Of a DNA stretch of 64,000 nucleotides, positions 19,026 through 28,836 are shown one piece after another. The translations under genes and the position numbers were made by a program. Below the pieces are notes generated by a model. That model worked only from the letters and a program-made list of their open reading frames with translations. It did not search any database and had not been told where the DNA came from. How positions within the stretch are numbered: position 1 is the first letter of the stretch; each line of letters starts with the position of its first letter. This DNA is from Vibrio sp. HI00D65 (lineage in GTDB: Bacteria > Pseudomonadota > Gammaproteobacteria > Enterobacterales > Vibrionaceae): contig NZ_LWEH01000091.1 in the NCBI RefSeq assembly GCF_001635455.1, positions 1 to 64,000 on the forward strand. The letters are read 5' to 3'.

Positions 19026-19865
19026 ATGATTAATATTGGTCAAATAAACAACTTAGAAGTAGTAAAACAAGCAGATTTCGGTGTATTCCTTGACGCTAGC
19101 GACTATGGAACGGTGTTGCTGCCGAAACGATTTACTCCTGAAGGTGTTGAAATTGGTCAAAAGTTAGATGTGTTCCTATACATTGATTCTGACAACCAGA
19201 TCGCTGCAACGACTGAAAAACCTATCGCACAAGTTGGCCAGTTTGGCTTGATGACTGTTGAAGGTGTAAACAGCACCGGTGCATTCATGAACTGGGGCGT
19301 TAAAGGCAAAGACCTACTGGTTCCTTTCAGCGAACAACGTGGTCGATTAAACGAAGGTCAGTCAATCTTAGTATATGTGTACATTGATAAAGCATCTAGC
19401 CGCATCGTAGGTACAACTAAGTTTAACAAATGGTTAGACAATACTCCGGCGAATTACAAACGTAACCAGCAAGTTGACTTAATCATCGCTGAACGCAGCC
19501 AGCTAGGCTACAAAGCGATCGTTAACGGCGAACACTGGGGCATGATTTTCCCATCAGACATTATCGGTAAATTATTTATTGGTAAGACTCTGAAAGGCTA
19601 CATTAAAAACATTCGTGAAGAAGACGGTAAGATTGACCTTTCTCTTCAAAAAGTGGGTGTAGCTAAGATGGATGACCTAAGTGTTAAGATCTTAGACTTG
19701 CTTGAGAAGAAAGGCGGCTTTTTGCCTTTGAATGATAAGTCTTCACCTGAAGCAATCTTCTCTGCTTTCAGAACCAGCAAAGGTACATTCAAAAAGACAA
19801 TCGGTGGCTTGTACAAAGCTGGCAAGATCTCTATCGATAAAGAAGGCATCAGCCTAGTTAAATAA
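19026..19865 (+). CDS. CvfB/YitL family S1 RNA-binding protein
   Basis: A 279-residue protein of the CvfB family: S1-like OB folds followed by a C-terminal winged helix (ending FRTSKGTFKKTIGGLYKAG). N-terminal ADFGVFLDASDYGTVLLP and the middle GAFMNWGVKGKDLLVPFSEQ show successive S1 repeats. In Staphylococcus CvfB affects virulence gene expression; the role in vibrios is unknown, though RNA binding is likely. The ATG at 19026 gives MINIGQINNLEV, the family N-terminus; an in-frame upstream ATG at 18957 would add 23 unrelated residues. Confidence 0.85.
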   Translation: MINIGQINNLEVVKQADFGVFLDASDYGTVLLPKRFTPEGVEIGQKLDVFLYIDSDNQIAATTEKPIAQVGQFGLMTVEGVNSTGAFMNWGVKGKDLLVPFSEQRGRLNEGQSILVYVYIDKASSRIVGTTKFNKWLDNTPANYKRNQQVDLIIAERSQLGYKAIVNGEHWGMIFPSDIIGKLFIGKTLKGYIKNIREEDGKIDLSLQKVGVAKMDDLSVKILDLLEKKGGFLPLNDKSSPEAIFSAFRTSKGTFKKTIGGLYKAGKISIDKEGISLVK

Positions 19866-19880
19866 GCCAAACCCTCAGTC

Positions 19881-19910
19881 AAAAAAAGTCCAAACTTTCC
19901 TGTTTGGGCT
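19881..19910 (-). terminator. Minus-strand terminator (second of tandem pair)
   Basis: Stem AGTCCAAAC / GTTTGGGCT (one G-U pair) with loop TTTCCT; seven A on its left give a U-tract only on the minus strand, so it backs up termination of rsmF. Confidence 0.7.
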
Positions 19911-20092
19911 TAGGGGAAAGGGCTCTGAAGAGCCTATGCTATTCGTTTCGATTTTTTACTAAAGGAAATTTAGTTTAATTTCCCCAACTTTCGATTTTTG
20001 ACATTAAAAATAGCGGCTTGAATTGATTGTTTTGTAATTAGTTGTGGTTTTGAATACCTTTCTACATAGATGTTATGACTCAAATTCAATTG

Positions 20093-20130
20093 AAAAAGCC
20101 CAAGCAACGTGCATTGTTTGGGCTTTTTTT
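20093..20130. terminator. Bidirectional terminator (cvfB-like / rsmF)
   Basis: Stem AGCCCAAGCAA / TTGTTTGGGCT (one G-U pair), loop CGTGCA, with five A on the left and seven T on the right. Confidence 0.88.
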
Positions 20131-20170
20131 CGCCTATCTGCTTATTAAGCTATAAGGGTGTAATTTCTTT

Positions 20171-21592
20171 CTAGAACAGGTTCTTATCACGCACTAACTC
20201 TCGTGGCAGGCCGTTTTTCACTCGATTGCCAACCCACTTACCAAGGCCAATGATTGCGCCATTGTATTTGACCAGCACTTCACCTTTGCCTGATAAGTCT
20301 TCTGGGCGAACGTCTCGTCCCATGAACCATTCGCGAGCATCTTCGATAGTGAACTCAACGATGTTTGCTTCGTTGCCTGTGGCTAATGTCGTTGCCACTT
20401 GGTGTTGCCAACGGTAGCCTTTTTTATGGGTTTCAGCGATCTTGATGCCCATGCGAGAGAAACGGAATTCACCGATCATTGGTTCCAATGCATTAGGGAA
20501 CAACCAGACGTCTTTGTCACGAGTCCAGACTTGAGTATCTGATGGTAGCTCGATATCCAACGCACTTAAAAGCTGCTCTGCAACTTCTTGGTGTGCTTTC
20601 TTCGAAGCCTTCTCGAATGGGAACTTACCTAAACGCTTTTTCACTTCTGGTGGTGTCACAGACGCTAATTTTCGGATGCGTGCAACGAAGAAGCCTTCAG
20701 AATCATAAACCTGAGGGAAGATGTGTAGGAATCCTTCTTTTGTTGTTGTTGCTTTCGCGTTATCGAATAGGGATTCTAAAGATTCAAACTCAACCGCATC
20801 ACCAAAGGTCTCTTTTAAGTGATGACACACCTGCTGGTTTTCTTCTGTGCTTAGCGTACACGTCGAGTAGACCAAAACACCATTAGGTTTAAGAGCGTGG
20901 AATGCACTTTCAATCAGATCTTTTTGCGTGTCTGCAATCTCAACAACCGATTGATACGTCCAGTTTTTCATTGCGTCGGCATCTTTACGAATTGTGCCTT
21001 CACCAGAGCAGGGTGCATCTAGTAATACAGCGTCGAATTGTTCAGGTAACCAGCCACCAAACACACGACCATCAAAGTTACTGAGTGCTGCATTTCTTAC
21101 GCCGCAGCGTTCAATGTTAGCGTGAAGCACTTTAACTCGGCTTGCTGCGTATTCATTGGCAACCAACACACCACGGTTCTCCATCAGCGCTGCAATTTGA
21201 GTGGTTTTAGAACCTGGAGCCGCAGCGGTATCTAGAACTGCTTGATAGTTCTCTTCACCTTGAAAAAGAGCTGACGGTGGCATCATTGAGCTAGCTTCTT
21301 GGATGTAGAACAAACCAGACATGTGCTCGGCAGTGTTACCTAGTGGCGCTTCAGTTTCATCGGCAGTGATCCAAAAACCCGTTTCACACCAAGGTACAGG
21401 TTCCAGTTCCCAACCTTTATCTTTTGCGCGCACCAGAAAGTCTTCAATACTGATCTTAAGAGTGTTCACTCGAATACTTTTACGAAGTGGCTTTTGACAA
21501 GAAGCGACAAATGAAGCCATATCTAAATGGCTAGGCATAATGCTTTCAATATGAGTAAGGAATTCTTCTGGGATATATACGTTAGCGTGCAA
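20171..21592 (-). CDS. rsmF: 16S rRNA (cytosine-1407-C5)-methyltransferase RsmF
   Basis: A 473-residue RsmF (YebU) family RNA m5C methyltransferase. N-terminal CQKPLRKSIRVNTLKIS matches enterobacterial RsmF. The SAM-binding loop is LDTAAAPGSKTTQIAALM, and the two cysteines lie in LLDAPCSGEG and YSTCTLSTEENQ. The C-terminal 150 residues form the PUA-like RNA-binding extension. Length is close to E. coli (479). It lies downstream of letAB in the same direction as in E. coli, but a terminator separates them here. Confidence 0.95.
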   Translation of the reverse strand: MHANVYIPEEFLTHIESIMPSHLDMASFVASCQKPLRKSIRVNTLKISIEDFLVRAKDKGWELEPVPWCETGFWITADETEAPLGNTAEHMSGLFYIQEASSMMPPSALFQGEENYQAVLDTAAAPGSKTTQIAALMENRGVLVANEYAASRVKVLHANIERCGVRNAALSNFDGRVFGGWLPEQFDAVLLDAPCSGEGTIRKDADAMKNWTYQSVVEIADTQKDLIESAFHALKPNGVLVYSTCTLSTEENQQVCHHLKETFGDAVEFESLESLFDNAKATTTKEGFLHIFPQVYDSEGFFVARIRKLASVTPPEVKKRLGKFPFEKASKKAHQEVAEQLLSALDIELPSDTQVWTRDKDVWLFPNALEPMIGEFRFSRMGIKIAETHKKGYRWQHQVATTLATGNEANIVEFTIEDAREWFMGRDVRPEDLSGKGEVLVKYNGAIIGLGKWVGNRVKNGLPRELVRDKNLF

Positions 21593-21674
21593 AAGGGTAT
21601 CTCGATTTTTAGCGTGAATGCGGGCAGTTTAAAGCAAAATGAGACTGTCCTAAACCAAATTTGTTTTAAACAAT

Positions 21675-21700
21675 AAAAATGCAGCCCTAAGGCTGCATTT
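21675..21700 (-). terminator. Terminator downstream of letB
   Basis: 10-bp stem AAATGCAGCC / GGCTGCATTT with loop CTAA and further A residues on the left that read as U on the minus strand. It lies between the letB stop and the rsmF start, so it separates the two transcripts. Confidence 0.82.
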
Positions 21701-21752
21701 AGATATGAATTGTCGGCTATTCGCTCAGAGAACCGGGGCTATCGAGCCACGT

Positions 21753-24410
21753 CTATGGGCGGGGGATGGCCGTTCTCCAAGATTTCCATTCGTCTTCGGC
21801 TTTAGGATACAAGTAGAACGACTGGCCTTCTTCTGCCAAAGGCTGCAGTTCATCGGTTGGTGGTGTTGAGAAAGTAATACCGCCTCTGATTAAACTATCG
21901 ACAGTACCTGCCTTGATGTTTGCACCAGACAAGCCGATAGACACATCCACACCCGACACATTCCAGAACACACTGTTGGCACGAATTAAGTAAGCGAGCT
22001 CTGGTTTGATTTGAATGGTAGAGATAATACGATCTGCAAACTCACCAAGTTGAACATCAATGACTGTACCGATTTCTAGCTCGCGGAACAGAATTGGCGT
22101 ACCTTCTGATACTGAACCACGACTTTCGCTTTGTAGTGTGAAAATCTTGCCTTCAGGTTGAACTGGACCATCACTTAGCTTGAATGCTGTGGTTTTGTTT
22201 CCTTTACCCGGTTCAACTTTGATGTGTTTAGAAATCAGAGAGGAGACATTCTTAATCCCATTCAGACCAATCTCCGGCTCAGCTAGCCAAAAGTGGCTGC
22301 CCGCAACAGCGATCTTATCGACATATTTAGGAAGGATACGAGCCGTAATCTCAATGCCACCTTTAGTGAAATTCGGAACGACTAAAGTCACTTCACCGAC
22401 ATTGACGCCTTGATATTTAATTGGCGTGCCTTTACTCACTTCTTGATCACCTGAAGACGTAATCGTGATGGCACGGCCAAATTTACGAGCAGATTTAGAG
22501 TCGTTATAGAGCTTCCAAACATCACCGAGTTTGTTGTCGATACCCGGCAGTGAATCAAATGAAATGCCGCCTTGAATTAGAGTTTTTACCGGAGCCGCTT
22601 TGATACTAATACCAGATAAAGACGCGTCGACCTCAACACCAGAATGATTCCAAAAAACGGTATTGTTGTTTAGTAGGTGCGTGTAGCGGTTTTCGATGGT
22701 GACTTGGATTCTTACGCCGCTGTCAGCAAGCTGAAAATCACTCACACTACCGACTTGTAGGTTGCGGTAGAGCAGTGGGCTACCTTTAGAAATTGACGGT
22801 AACTCACTTGCGAACAGCGATAGTGTTTTAGAGCCAGATTGGTTGAGCTTTGCAATCTCTGCGAGTGATTTGCTTTGGAAAAGTTGGTAGCTTTCTCTTG
22901 CTTGATCTTTACCTTCACTTACGAAGCTAATTGAGCCTGTCAGTAGCTGTTTCGCTGGCGGGACGGTCACACTTAACCCCGATTCAGTAAGCTCAGCACT
23001 CGCGCTGCCTGTAACGAAGAAGCGGTTATTACTTTTGATAAGGTGAGCGTATTGATTGTCGATCAACGCATCCATGAACACTTCGTGCTTATCGCTGCCA
23101 GTGCCAACGCCATCAACTAAGCCTACTTTTATGATTGAGCCAACAGGTATGCCTTTATAGAGCAGTTGTGTGCCTACATCGAGACCGAAAGAGTTGTTCG
23201 AGGTAAGGCGAATAGCAACGGACTTTTCTTGCTCTTGGCTATATTCCGTTTTGCGAATAGCAGTGAAACGTCGTGCTTTTTCACCTTCACCTGGGAATAG
23301 CGTTAAGAAGTTGCCCGTCACCAAGTTAGCGATGTTCTTCATTCCTGTCAGCGATAGTTCAGCTTCTTCGAGAATGAACTTACTGCCACTGTTAAGAAAA
23401 TCACTGAACGCAGGCTGGATAGCTGCAGATGCGATGACATTTTCACGACCTTCGCTGAGTGATAAGTCGGTAATTTGACCGATTTCTATGCCGCGGTACA
23501 TGATTGGAGCGCCAGTTGCACTGATCTTATTATCATCAGGGACAGCAATCTTAATAGAGATACCACGACCAGCGGTTTTTAGATCTGGGTAGAGTTTAAA
23601 TTTGGTGTTCATCTCAACTGGCTGACCATCTCCTGGAGAGTCTACTGCGATAGAACCCCCTAACAGAGCGCTTAGGCTTTCCAAGCGGACATCAACACCA
23701 GAAAATCCAATACTTGCCCCTAAGCCACTGACGTTCCAAAAACGGCTTTGGTCAGTAATGATATGGCTGTATTCATCTTTAATAGCTGCTTGAATCGTGA
23801 CTGACTTTCCGCTTTCATTAAGTTGGTAGTTGTAGACCTCACCGATCGGAATCTTACGATAAACAATCTGAGAGCCAACAGATACGCCACCCAAATCTTT
23901 TGTGGTCAGTGATATGTTCAATCCATCGGCAGCCAACAAGTCTGAAGGTGCAGACTCTAAAGCTTGGAAAACAGTTTCAAGCTCTTGTTTAGTCTCACTT
24001 GGGTGGATCGCAATGTAGTTACCGGATACCAACGCATCTAGCCCAGAAATTCCAGACAAGCTTGCGGTCGGCTTCACTAACCAAAAACGAGTGCCTTTAG
24101 ACAGTAGCTTTTTTGCTTCCGGATAGATATCAGCATCAACATAAATGTTAGATAAGTCTTTCGAGAGGGTAATATCGCGGACCATACCCACTTCTAAGCC
24201 TTGGTAGCGAATTGTGGTGCGTCCTGCGACTAAGCCTGCCGCATCTGAGAAGTAGATCTGCACACGCTGGCCTGCATCATGGACTGATTTCATGACTAGC
24301 CAGCCTGCAAGTGCGACGGTGAGGATCGGCAGAATCCACAAAGGAGAAATCCCTTTATTTTTTCTGACTTCCGGTGAATATGATGTTTGTGATTGGTTAT
24401 TGTCGTTCAT
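21753..24410 (-). CDS. letB: Lipid transport protein LetB (seven MCE domains)
   Basis: An 885-residue periplasmic MCE protein, anchored by one N-terminal membrane segment (ISPLWILPILTVALAGWLVM, about residues 21-40). Seven repeats of the MCE signature are readable in order, among them TTIRYQGLEVG, SQIVYRKIPIG, APIMYRGIEIG, TQLLYKGIPVG, SPLLYRNLQVG, TPIKYQGVNVG and TPILFRELEIG. LetB hexamers form a tunnel that moves phospholipids between the inner and outer membranes. E. coli LetB (YebT) is 877 residues with the same seven domains. The start overlaps the letA stop by 14 bases, indicating coupling. Confidence 0.95.
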   Translation of the reverse strand: MNDNNQSQTSYSPEVRKNKGISPLWILPILTVALAGWLVMKSVHDAGQRVQIYFSDAAGLVAGRTTIRYQGLEVGMVRDITLSKDLSNIYVDADIYPEAKKLLSKGTRFWLVKPTASLSGISGLDALVSGNYIAIHPSETKQELETVFQALESAPSDLLAADGLNISLTTKDLGGVSVGSQIVYRKIPIGEVYNYQLNESGKSVTIQAAIKDEYSHIITDQSRFWNVSGLGASIGFSGVDVRLESLSALLGGSIAVDSPGDGQPVEMNTKFKLYPDLKTAGRGISIKIAVPDDNKISATGAPIMYRGIEIGQITDLSLSEGRENVIASAAIQPAFSDFLNSGSKFILEEAELSLTGMKNIANLVTGNFLTLFPGEGEKARRFTAIRKTEYSQEQEKSVAIRLTSNNSFGLDVGTQLLYKGIPVGSIIKVGLVDGVGTGSDKHEVFMDALIDNQYAHLIKSNNRFFVTGSASAELTESGLSVTVPPAKQLLTGSISFVSEGKDQARESYQLFQSKSLAEIAKLNQSGSKTLSLFASELPSISKGSPLLYRNLQVGSVSDFQLADSGVRIQVTIENRYTHLLNNNTVFWNHSGVEVDASLSGISIKAAPVKTLIQGGISFDSLPGIDNKLGDVWKLYNDSKSARKFGRAITITSSGDQEVSKGTPIKYQGVNVGEVTLVVPNFTKGGIEITARILPKYVDKIAVAGSHFWLAEPEIGLNGIKNVSSLISKHIKVEPGKGNKTTAFKLSDGPVQPEGKIFTLQSESRGSVSEGTPILFRELEIGTVIDVQLGEFADRIISTIQIKPELAYLIRANSVFWNVSGVDVSIGLSGANIKAGTVDSLIRGGITFSTPPTDELQPLAEEGQSFYLYPKAEDEWKSWRTAIPRP

Positions 24411-25671
24411 TCACTGACTCATCTTTAGAGGTATAGTTATCCCAAATTAGCCTAGGATCTAAGCTTTCCGCTGCCAGCATTGTTAGAACAACAACCACGC
24501 CGAAAGCGACTGCACCATAACCTGGTGTGAAGTTTAAAATTTGTCCGCGGTCGACCAATGTCATCATTATCGAAATAACGAACAGATCCATAACGGACCA
24601 TTTTCCCACCCATTTCACGATAAAATAGATGGTCATGCGTTGTCTGTGGTAAAGCGCTCGTTTCATTTGAATACAAATCAGTATGTAAGCAAGTCCAAGA
24701 ATTTTGGCCACGGGAACAACAATGCTCGCAATAAAAATGATGGCAGCGATGCCGTACATGTCGCTATTAATTAAAGAGGCGACACCGGAAATGATCGTAT
24801 CTTCGAGTTGTTGGCCGTTTGTAATAAGAATAGATATAGGAATCACGTTCGCTGGCACAATCGCAACGGCGGCAGCAAAAAGAAGTGCCCATGTCTTTTG
24901 TATCGAGTAAGGCTTGCGGTGATACAAAGCATGATGACAACGGACACAAGCGTGACCGTCAGGCTGAGAAAGGTGGCAGTTGTGGCAGTGCACGTTCTTG
25001 TTTTTGGTAAAACTATATTCCGATTCTTTTGCCCACGCTTCCCAATAGCGGCGAACACTAATGCGGCTCACCAGTAACACGCTAAATAGCTGGAGTAAGA
25101 TCAGGCCAATCAAACCGGGACCAACAAAAATGTCAGAGTAGTCTTGCAGCTTAAAACAGGAGATCGCCACGCTCACTAAGAACACATCCAGCATCATCCA
25201 ATGTTTTAAGGTTTGAATGATAACTAGCGAGTAGCGAAATGGTGTAAAGAGGCCAAAGCGAAGCGAGAAGTGGCTGATTAATACAGAACTACAAACGAGC
25301 AACGGCGCTATTGAGCTACAGAATAGGATAAGCAAACCTAGGAGCGGGAAGCCTTCATTCATCAAGGTAAATACGCCGGATGGCAGCGTAGCGGGGATCA
25401 TCACCCCGATAAGACGAATGCTAATGAAATCAAGAAAGTGGGACGGGATAAACAGCAACAAGCAGGTTATCGCGATTGCTAGGTTTCCAGAAAGGCTAGG
25501 GGTACCACCTCGGTAAAGCTGGGTACCACACCTCGGGCAATAGGCGGATTTTCCTAATGGGATGTCCACTTTGTCGATAGGAAGTTCACAACCCTGGCAC
25601 AAACGAACAGAGCTGCTGTCGCTTTGATGCTTGGTCGTTGATAAACTTTGGGTTACCGATGGGGAGGTCAT
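24397..25671 (-). CDS. letA: Inner-membrane lipid transport protein LetA (PqiA family)
   Basis: A 424-residue PqiA/YebS family protein. Two zinc-ribbon-like modules are visible: CQGC with YCPRCG near residues 25-50, and HCHNC with CVRCH near 220-245. Each precedes a block of four membrane segments, as in LetA. It works with LetB, probably passing lipid between the inner membrane and the LetB tunnel. The gene pair and orientation match E. coli yebS-yebT. The upstream gene is an ABC exporter 66 bases away, absent from the E. coli locus. Confidence 0.93.
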   Translation of the reverse strand: MTSPSVTQSLSTTKHQSDSSSVRLCQGCELPIDKVDIPLGKSAYCPRCGTQLYRGGTPSLSGNLAIAITCLLLFIPSHFLDFISIRLIGVMIPATLPSGVFTLMNEGFPLLGLLILFCSSIAPLLVCSSVLISHFSLRFGLFTPFRYSLVIIQTLKHWMMLDVFLVSVAISCFKLQDYSDIFVGPGLIGLILLQLFSVLLVSRISVRRYWEAWAKESEYSFTKNKNVHCHNCHLSQPDGHACVRCHHALYHRKPYSIQKTWALLFAAAVAIVPANVIPISILITNGQQLEDTIISGVASLINSDMYGIAAIIFIASIVVPVAKILGLAYILICIQMKRALYHRQRMTIYFIVKWVGKWSVMDLFVISIMMTLVDRGQILNFTPGYGAVAFGVVVVLTMLAAESLDPRLIWDNYTSKDESVNERQ

Positions 25672-25737
25672 GCGACCTCCCGTATTGAGTTGTGTGTCAG
25701 TTTAGAAGTGTGGTGTATGTAGTTAGGACAATAACTA

Positions 25738-27534
25738 TCAGGCGTGCGATTGCACACTGCCATAGAGTGTTTGATATAGTCCTTGTTGTTCAACCAGTTC
25801 ACCATGTGTTCCCGTCTGTGTGACTTGTCCATCTTCTAAAACATAGATTAGATCGGCTTGTTTCACCGCTGATAAGCGATGAGCCACGATTAAAGTTGTG
25901 CGGTCTTTCAAAAACTCACTCAACGCTTTATGGAGTGCAGACTCTGTTGCCGTATCTAATGCTGATGTTGCTTCATCAAGAATAACAAACTTAGGGTTGC
26001 TCAGCACCATACGAGCAATGGCTAGACGTTGTCGTTGACCACCTGAGAGTCGAACACCGTTCCTACCAATTTGAGTATCCAAGCCGTTACTTAACTGCTT
26101 GATCACGTCTTGCATTTGAGAGACTTCAAGTGCACGCCACAACGACATTTCGTCGTAGTCAGCGCCAAGGGTCAGATTATGCCTTAATGTATCGTTGAAG
26201 AGTATAGGTTGTTGTAAAACAACAGCAATTTGATTGCGTATAATATCAAAACTGATGTTATCGGTAGTTTCACCGTTATAGCGAATACATCCAGAGTCAG
26301 CTTGATAAACCCCGATCAGCAATTGGATTAGCGTGGATTTACCGCCACCACTCGCCCCAACCAATGCCACTTTTTTACCAGCAGGTATGTGCAGCGAGAG
26401 GTTGTTTAAAACAGTGTTTTCTATTGTGTAAGAGAATGTAACGTTATCAATGTCGACTGTCACTTCTTCATCATCATTGAACGGATTCACCTTACTAATA
26501 GGGCGTTTCTCTTCTTCTAGTTGCAGAAGATCATTTATGCGTTGCAGCGCTGCTTTAGCGCTATACCAGGAGAATTGAATACCGAGCAGCTCTTGTACAG
26601 GGCCTAACATAAACCACAAGTAGCCGAATACAGCAAAGATTTGACCAATGGTTAAGTCACTGAATAGCACCATTAGCATTGCTACTGCGCGAAACAGCTC
26701 AAAACCTAGTAAGAAAAGTAGAAAGGAAACTCTACCAGCGGCTTCTGATTGCCATGCATATTTGTCAGCATCGATTCTTACCTGGTTCGCTTGAACCTTG
26801 AGTTCATCAAGGAAAATACGTTCTTTGTTAGCTGCACGCAGTTGATAGATGCCGTCTAGTGTCTCTACTAACCGGTTTTGAAAACGTTCAAATGATTGGT
26901 TCTCGTGTTTCTTCAGGTGCTTAACTTTACTGCCTAGTTTACGTGAGAAGTATATGACAACAGGATTGACCAGTAGAATGAACAGCCCTAAACGCCATTC
27001 TAGCCACAATAGAACGATCGCTGTGCCGAATACAGTTAAAAAGCTGATTAGGAATTTAGACAGGGTTGAACCAATAAATTTATCAATGGTCTCTATGTCT
27101 GTGATCAAGTGAGCATTGATTCCGCCACTGCCTTTTGTCTCGTACTGTTTGATGCTGATACGACCAAGCTTGTCGATCATTTTGCTGCGCATCTTATATG
27201 TGATGGTTTTAGAGACTAGGGTAAACTGACGTCCTTGAAGGATATTTAGCCCTTGGCTGAATGTACGCATTAAGATGACAAGTAAAAGAGTTAATGCAAT
27301 ATAGCCAGTAGGGGTTTGCATTGAGGTTGGTAACAGATGATTCATCATTTCAAGCCCAGATGCTGGCTGGTCGAGAAGTACCTCATCCACCATGAGTGGC
27401 ATGAGTAGTGGGATAGGGACACTGATTAGTGTCGCGAGGACCGCAATGATGTTGGCAAACACCAGTTTAGACTTGTGCTTTTTTACTTGAGTTATCAGCC
27501 AAGAACGGCTAATAGTGTCATCTGAATTGGTCAT
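25738..27534 (-). CDS. ABC exporter, fused permease/ATP-binding protein
   Basis: A 598-residue type IV ABC half-transporter. Residues about 20-320 are six membrane helices. The nucleotide-binding domain follows with Walker A GASGGGKST (about 393-401), signature LSGGQRQRLAIAR, Walker B FVILDEATSALD and switch histidine in IVAHRLS. All ATPase residues are intact. No N-terminal peptidase domain is seen, and no neighbouring membrane-fusion protein, peptide precursor or second half-transporter exists, so it probably acts as a homodimer. Substrate unknown (drug, lipid or peptide). It sits between msrC and letA, which are adjacent in E. coli, and could be cotranscribed with letAB. Confidence 0.88.
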   Translation of the reverse strand: MTNSDDTISRSWLITQVKKHKSKLVFANIIAVLATLISVPIPLLMPLMVDEVLLDQPASGLEMMNHLLPTSMQTPTGYIALTLLLVILMRTFSQGLNILQGRQFTLVSKTITYKMRSKMIDKLGRISIKQYETKGSGGINAHLITDIETIDKFIGSTLSKFLISFLTVFGTAIVLLWLEWRLGLFILLVNPVVIYFSRKLGSKVKHLKKHENQSFERFQNRLVETLDGIYQLRAANKERIFLDELKVQANQVRIDADKYAWQSEAAGRVSFLLFLLGFELFRAVAMLMVLFSDLTIGQIFAVFGYLWFMLGPVQELLGIQFSWYSAKAALQRINDLLQLEEEKRPISKVNPFNDDEEVTVDIDNVTFSYTIENTVLNNLSLHIPAGKKVALVGASGGGKSTLIQLLIGVYQADSGCIRYNGETTDNISFDIIRNQIAVVLQQPILFNDTLRHNLTLGADYDEMSLWRALEVSQMQDVIKQLSNGLDTQIGRNGVRLSGGQRQRLAIARMVLSNPKFVILDEATSALDTATESALHKALSEFLKDRTTLIVAHRLSAVKQADLIYVLEDGQVTQTGTHGELVEQQGLYQTLYGSVQSHA

Positions 27535-27624
27535 TTTAATGAGAATAAGTCCTATTTAGGTGGGTGGTCGCATTCTACTGTGTTCTCTTAATAATGGAAG
27601 TCTCAATTTAATTGGAAGTTAATA

Positions 27625-28098
27625 ATGAAAATAGAACATTACCATCGCTTAACCAAACAAGCCGTTGCATTAATCGAATCAGAAACCGATATGATCGCAA
27701 ATTTATCAAATATCAGTGCATTACTGTCGATGGAGCTTGACGATCTTAACTGGGCAGGCTTTTACTTAATGAAGGGCGATGAATTGGTTCTTGGTCCATT
27801 TCAAGGTAAGCCTGCATGTGTGCGTATTCCTGTTGGCCGTGGTGTGTGTGGTACGGCAGTGGCAACGAACTCAGTTCAACGTATATACGACGTGCATGAG
27901 TTTGAGGGTCACATTGCTTGTGATGCGGCAAGTAACTCAGAAATCGTAATTCCGTTTTCGATTGATGGAAAAGTAGCGGGTGTGCTTGATATCGATAGCC
28001 CAAATGTTGGTCGATTTAGCGAAATTGACGAGGAAGGACTGACGTTTTTAATGGCTGAAGTGGAAAAGCTGCTTAATTCGCACGCGAACAAGGCATAA
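27625..28098 (+). CDS. msrC: Free methionine-(R)-sulfoxide reductase (GAF domain)
   Basis: A 157-residue single GAF-domain protein of the MsrC (YebR) family, reducing free methionine-(R)-sulfoxide. The three family cysteines are present in ACVRIPVGRGVCGTAVA and GHIACDAASNSEIV. The VLDIDSPN segment is also typical. Length matches E. coli MsrC. It is divergent from the ABC exporter, unlike E. coli where it runs with yebST, so the locus has been rearranged. Confidence 0.93.
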   Translation: MKIEHYHRLTKQAVALIESETDMIANLSNISALLSMELDDLNWAGFYLMKGDELVLGPFQGKPACVRIPVGRGVCGTAVATNSVQRIYDVHEFEGHIACDAASNSEIVIPFSIDGKVAGVLDIDSPNVGRFSEIDEEGLTFLMAEVEKLLNSHANKA

Positions 28099-28110
28099 AT
28101 TATTCTCTTA

Positions 28111-28141
28111 CTGTGGTTTTTCCCAAGCATCTCTCTATAAT
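28111..28141 (+). promoter_or_regulatory. Candidate promoter of proQ
   Basis: Perfect -10 TATAAT at 28136-28141; the -35 region is poor. A small GCGG-AAAA-CCGC hairpin lies in the leader before the proQ ATG. Confidence 0.45.
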
Positions 28142-28195
28142 ACGTAAAAATATTTTCTTAATGCTCGCGGAAAACCGCAAAAACCAGGAACCCAC

Positions 28196-28819
28196 ATGGA
28201 AAACACTGAAAAGTTAAAAAACAGCAAAGAAGTTATTGCATATATTGCTGAATGTTTCCCTAAATGCTTTACTTTAGAGGGTGAAGCGAAGCCACTTAAA
28301 ATTGGTATTTTTCAAGATCTTGCTGAACGTCTAAATGAAGACGAAAAAGTAAGTAAGACTCAGCTTCGTGCAGCGTTAAGACAGTACACATCATCATGGC
28401 GTTACCTGCACGGCGTAAAAGCTGGTGCAGAGCGTGTTGACCTAGACGGCAACGCGTGTGGCACATTAGAAGAAGAGCACGTTGAGCACGCTAAAGCTAC
28501 ACTTGCAGAAAGCAAAGCTAAAGTTCAGGCTCGTCGTAAAGAGCAAGCACAAAAAGCTCGTGAAGAAGGCAAAGCGAAACCTAAGGCGAAGAAAGCTCCA
28601 CAGCCTCGTCGCCAAGCGCCTAAAGCACCAAAAGTAGAAAAGCCTGTAGAAACACGTGCTTTGAATGCTGACGAATTCATCGCTGGCAAAGAAGTAAATG
28701 TGAACATGGGTAAAGGAAACATGGCTGCGACCATTGTTGAAATCAATAAGGAAGATGTACGTGTTCAGTTAGCAAACGGCCTACAAATGGTTGTTAAAGC
28801 GGAGCACTTGCGCGCTTAA
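28196..28819 (+). CDS. proQ: RNA chaperone ProQ
   Basis: A 207-residue FinO/ProQ-family RNA-binding protein. The FinO domain covers about residues 1-120 ([20 protein letters not shown], then [15 protein letters not shown], the conserved RNA-contact face). A Lys/Ala/Pro-rich linker at about 105-150 leads to a C-terminal Tudor-like domain. ProQ binds structured sRNAs and mRNA 3' ends. The prc gene follows after 17 bases, as in E. coli, so the two are likely cotranscribed. Confidence 0.95.
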   Translation: MENTEKLKNSKEVIAYIAECFPKCFTLEGEAKPLKIGIFQDLAERLNEDEKVSKTQLRAALRQYTSSWRYLHGVKAGAERVDLDGNACGTLEEEHVEHAKATLAESKAKVQARRKEQAQKAREEGKAKPKAKKAPQPRRQAPKAPKVEKPVETRALNADEFIAGKEVNVNMGKGNMAATIVEINKEDVRVQLANGLQMVVKAEHLRA

Positions 28820-28836
28820 AGGAGATACTCCTACGC

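Larger units (their letters stand above)
19866..20170. other. 305-bp convergent spacer with two hairpins
   Basis: Holds two terminators (annotated separately) that share the 10-mer TGTTTGGGCT in their right arms (19901-19910 and 20115-20124). No ORF or RNA gene is evident in the AT-rich stretch between them. Confidence 0.6.

Noticed and set aside
19881..20130. Tandem hairpins as an sRNA gene
   Set aside because: Both stems act as terminators for known flanking genes; no promoter seen between them.
24843..25077. Several overlapping ORFs opposite letA
   Set aside because: Shadows of the letA coding frame with low-quality composition.
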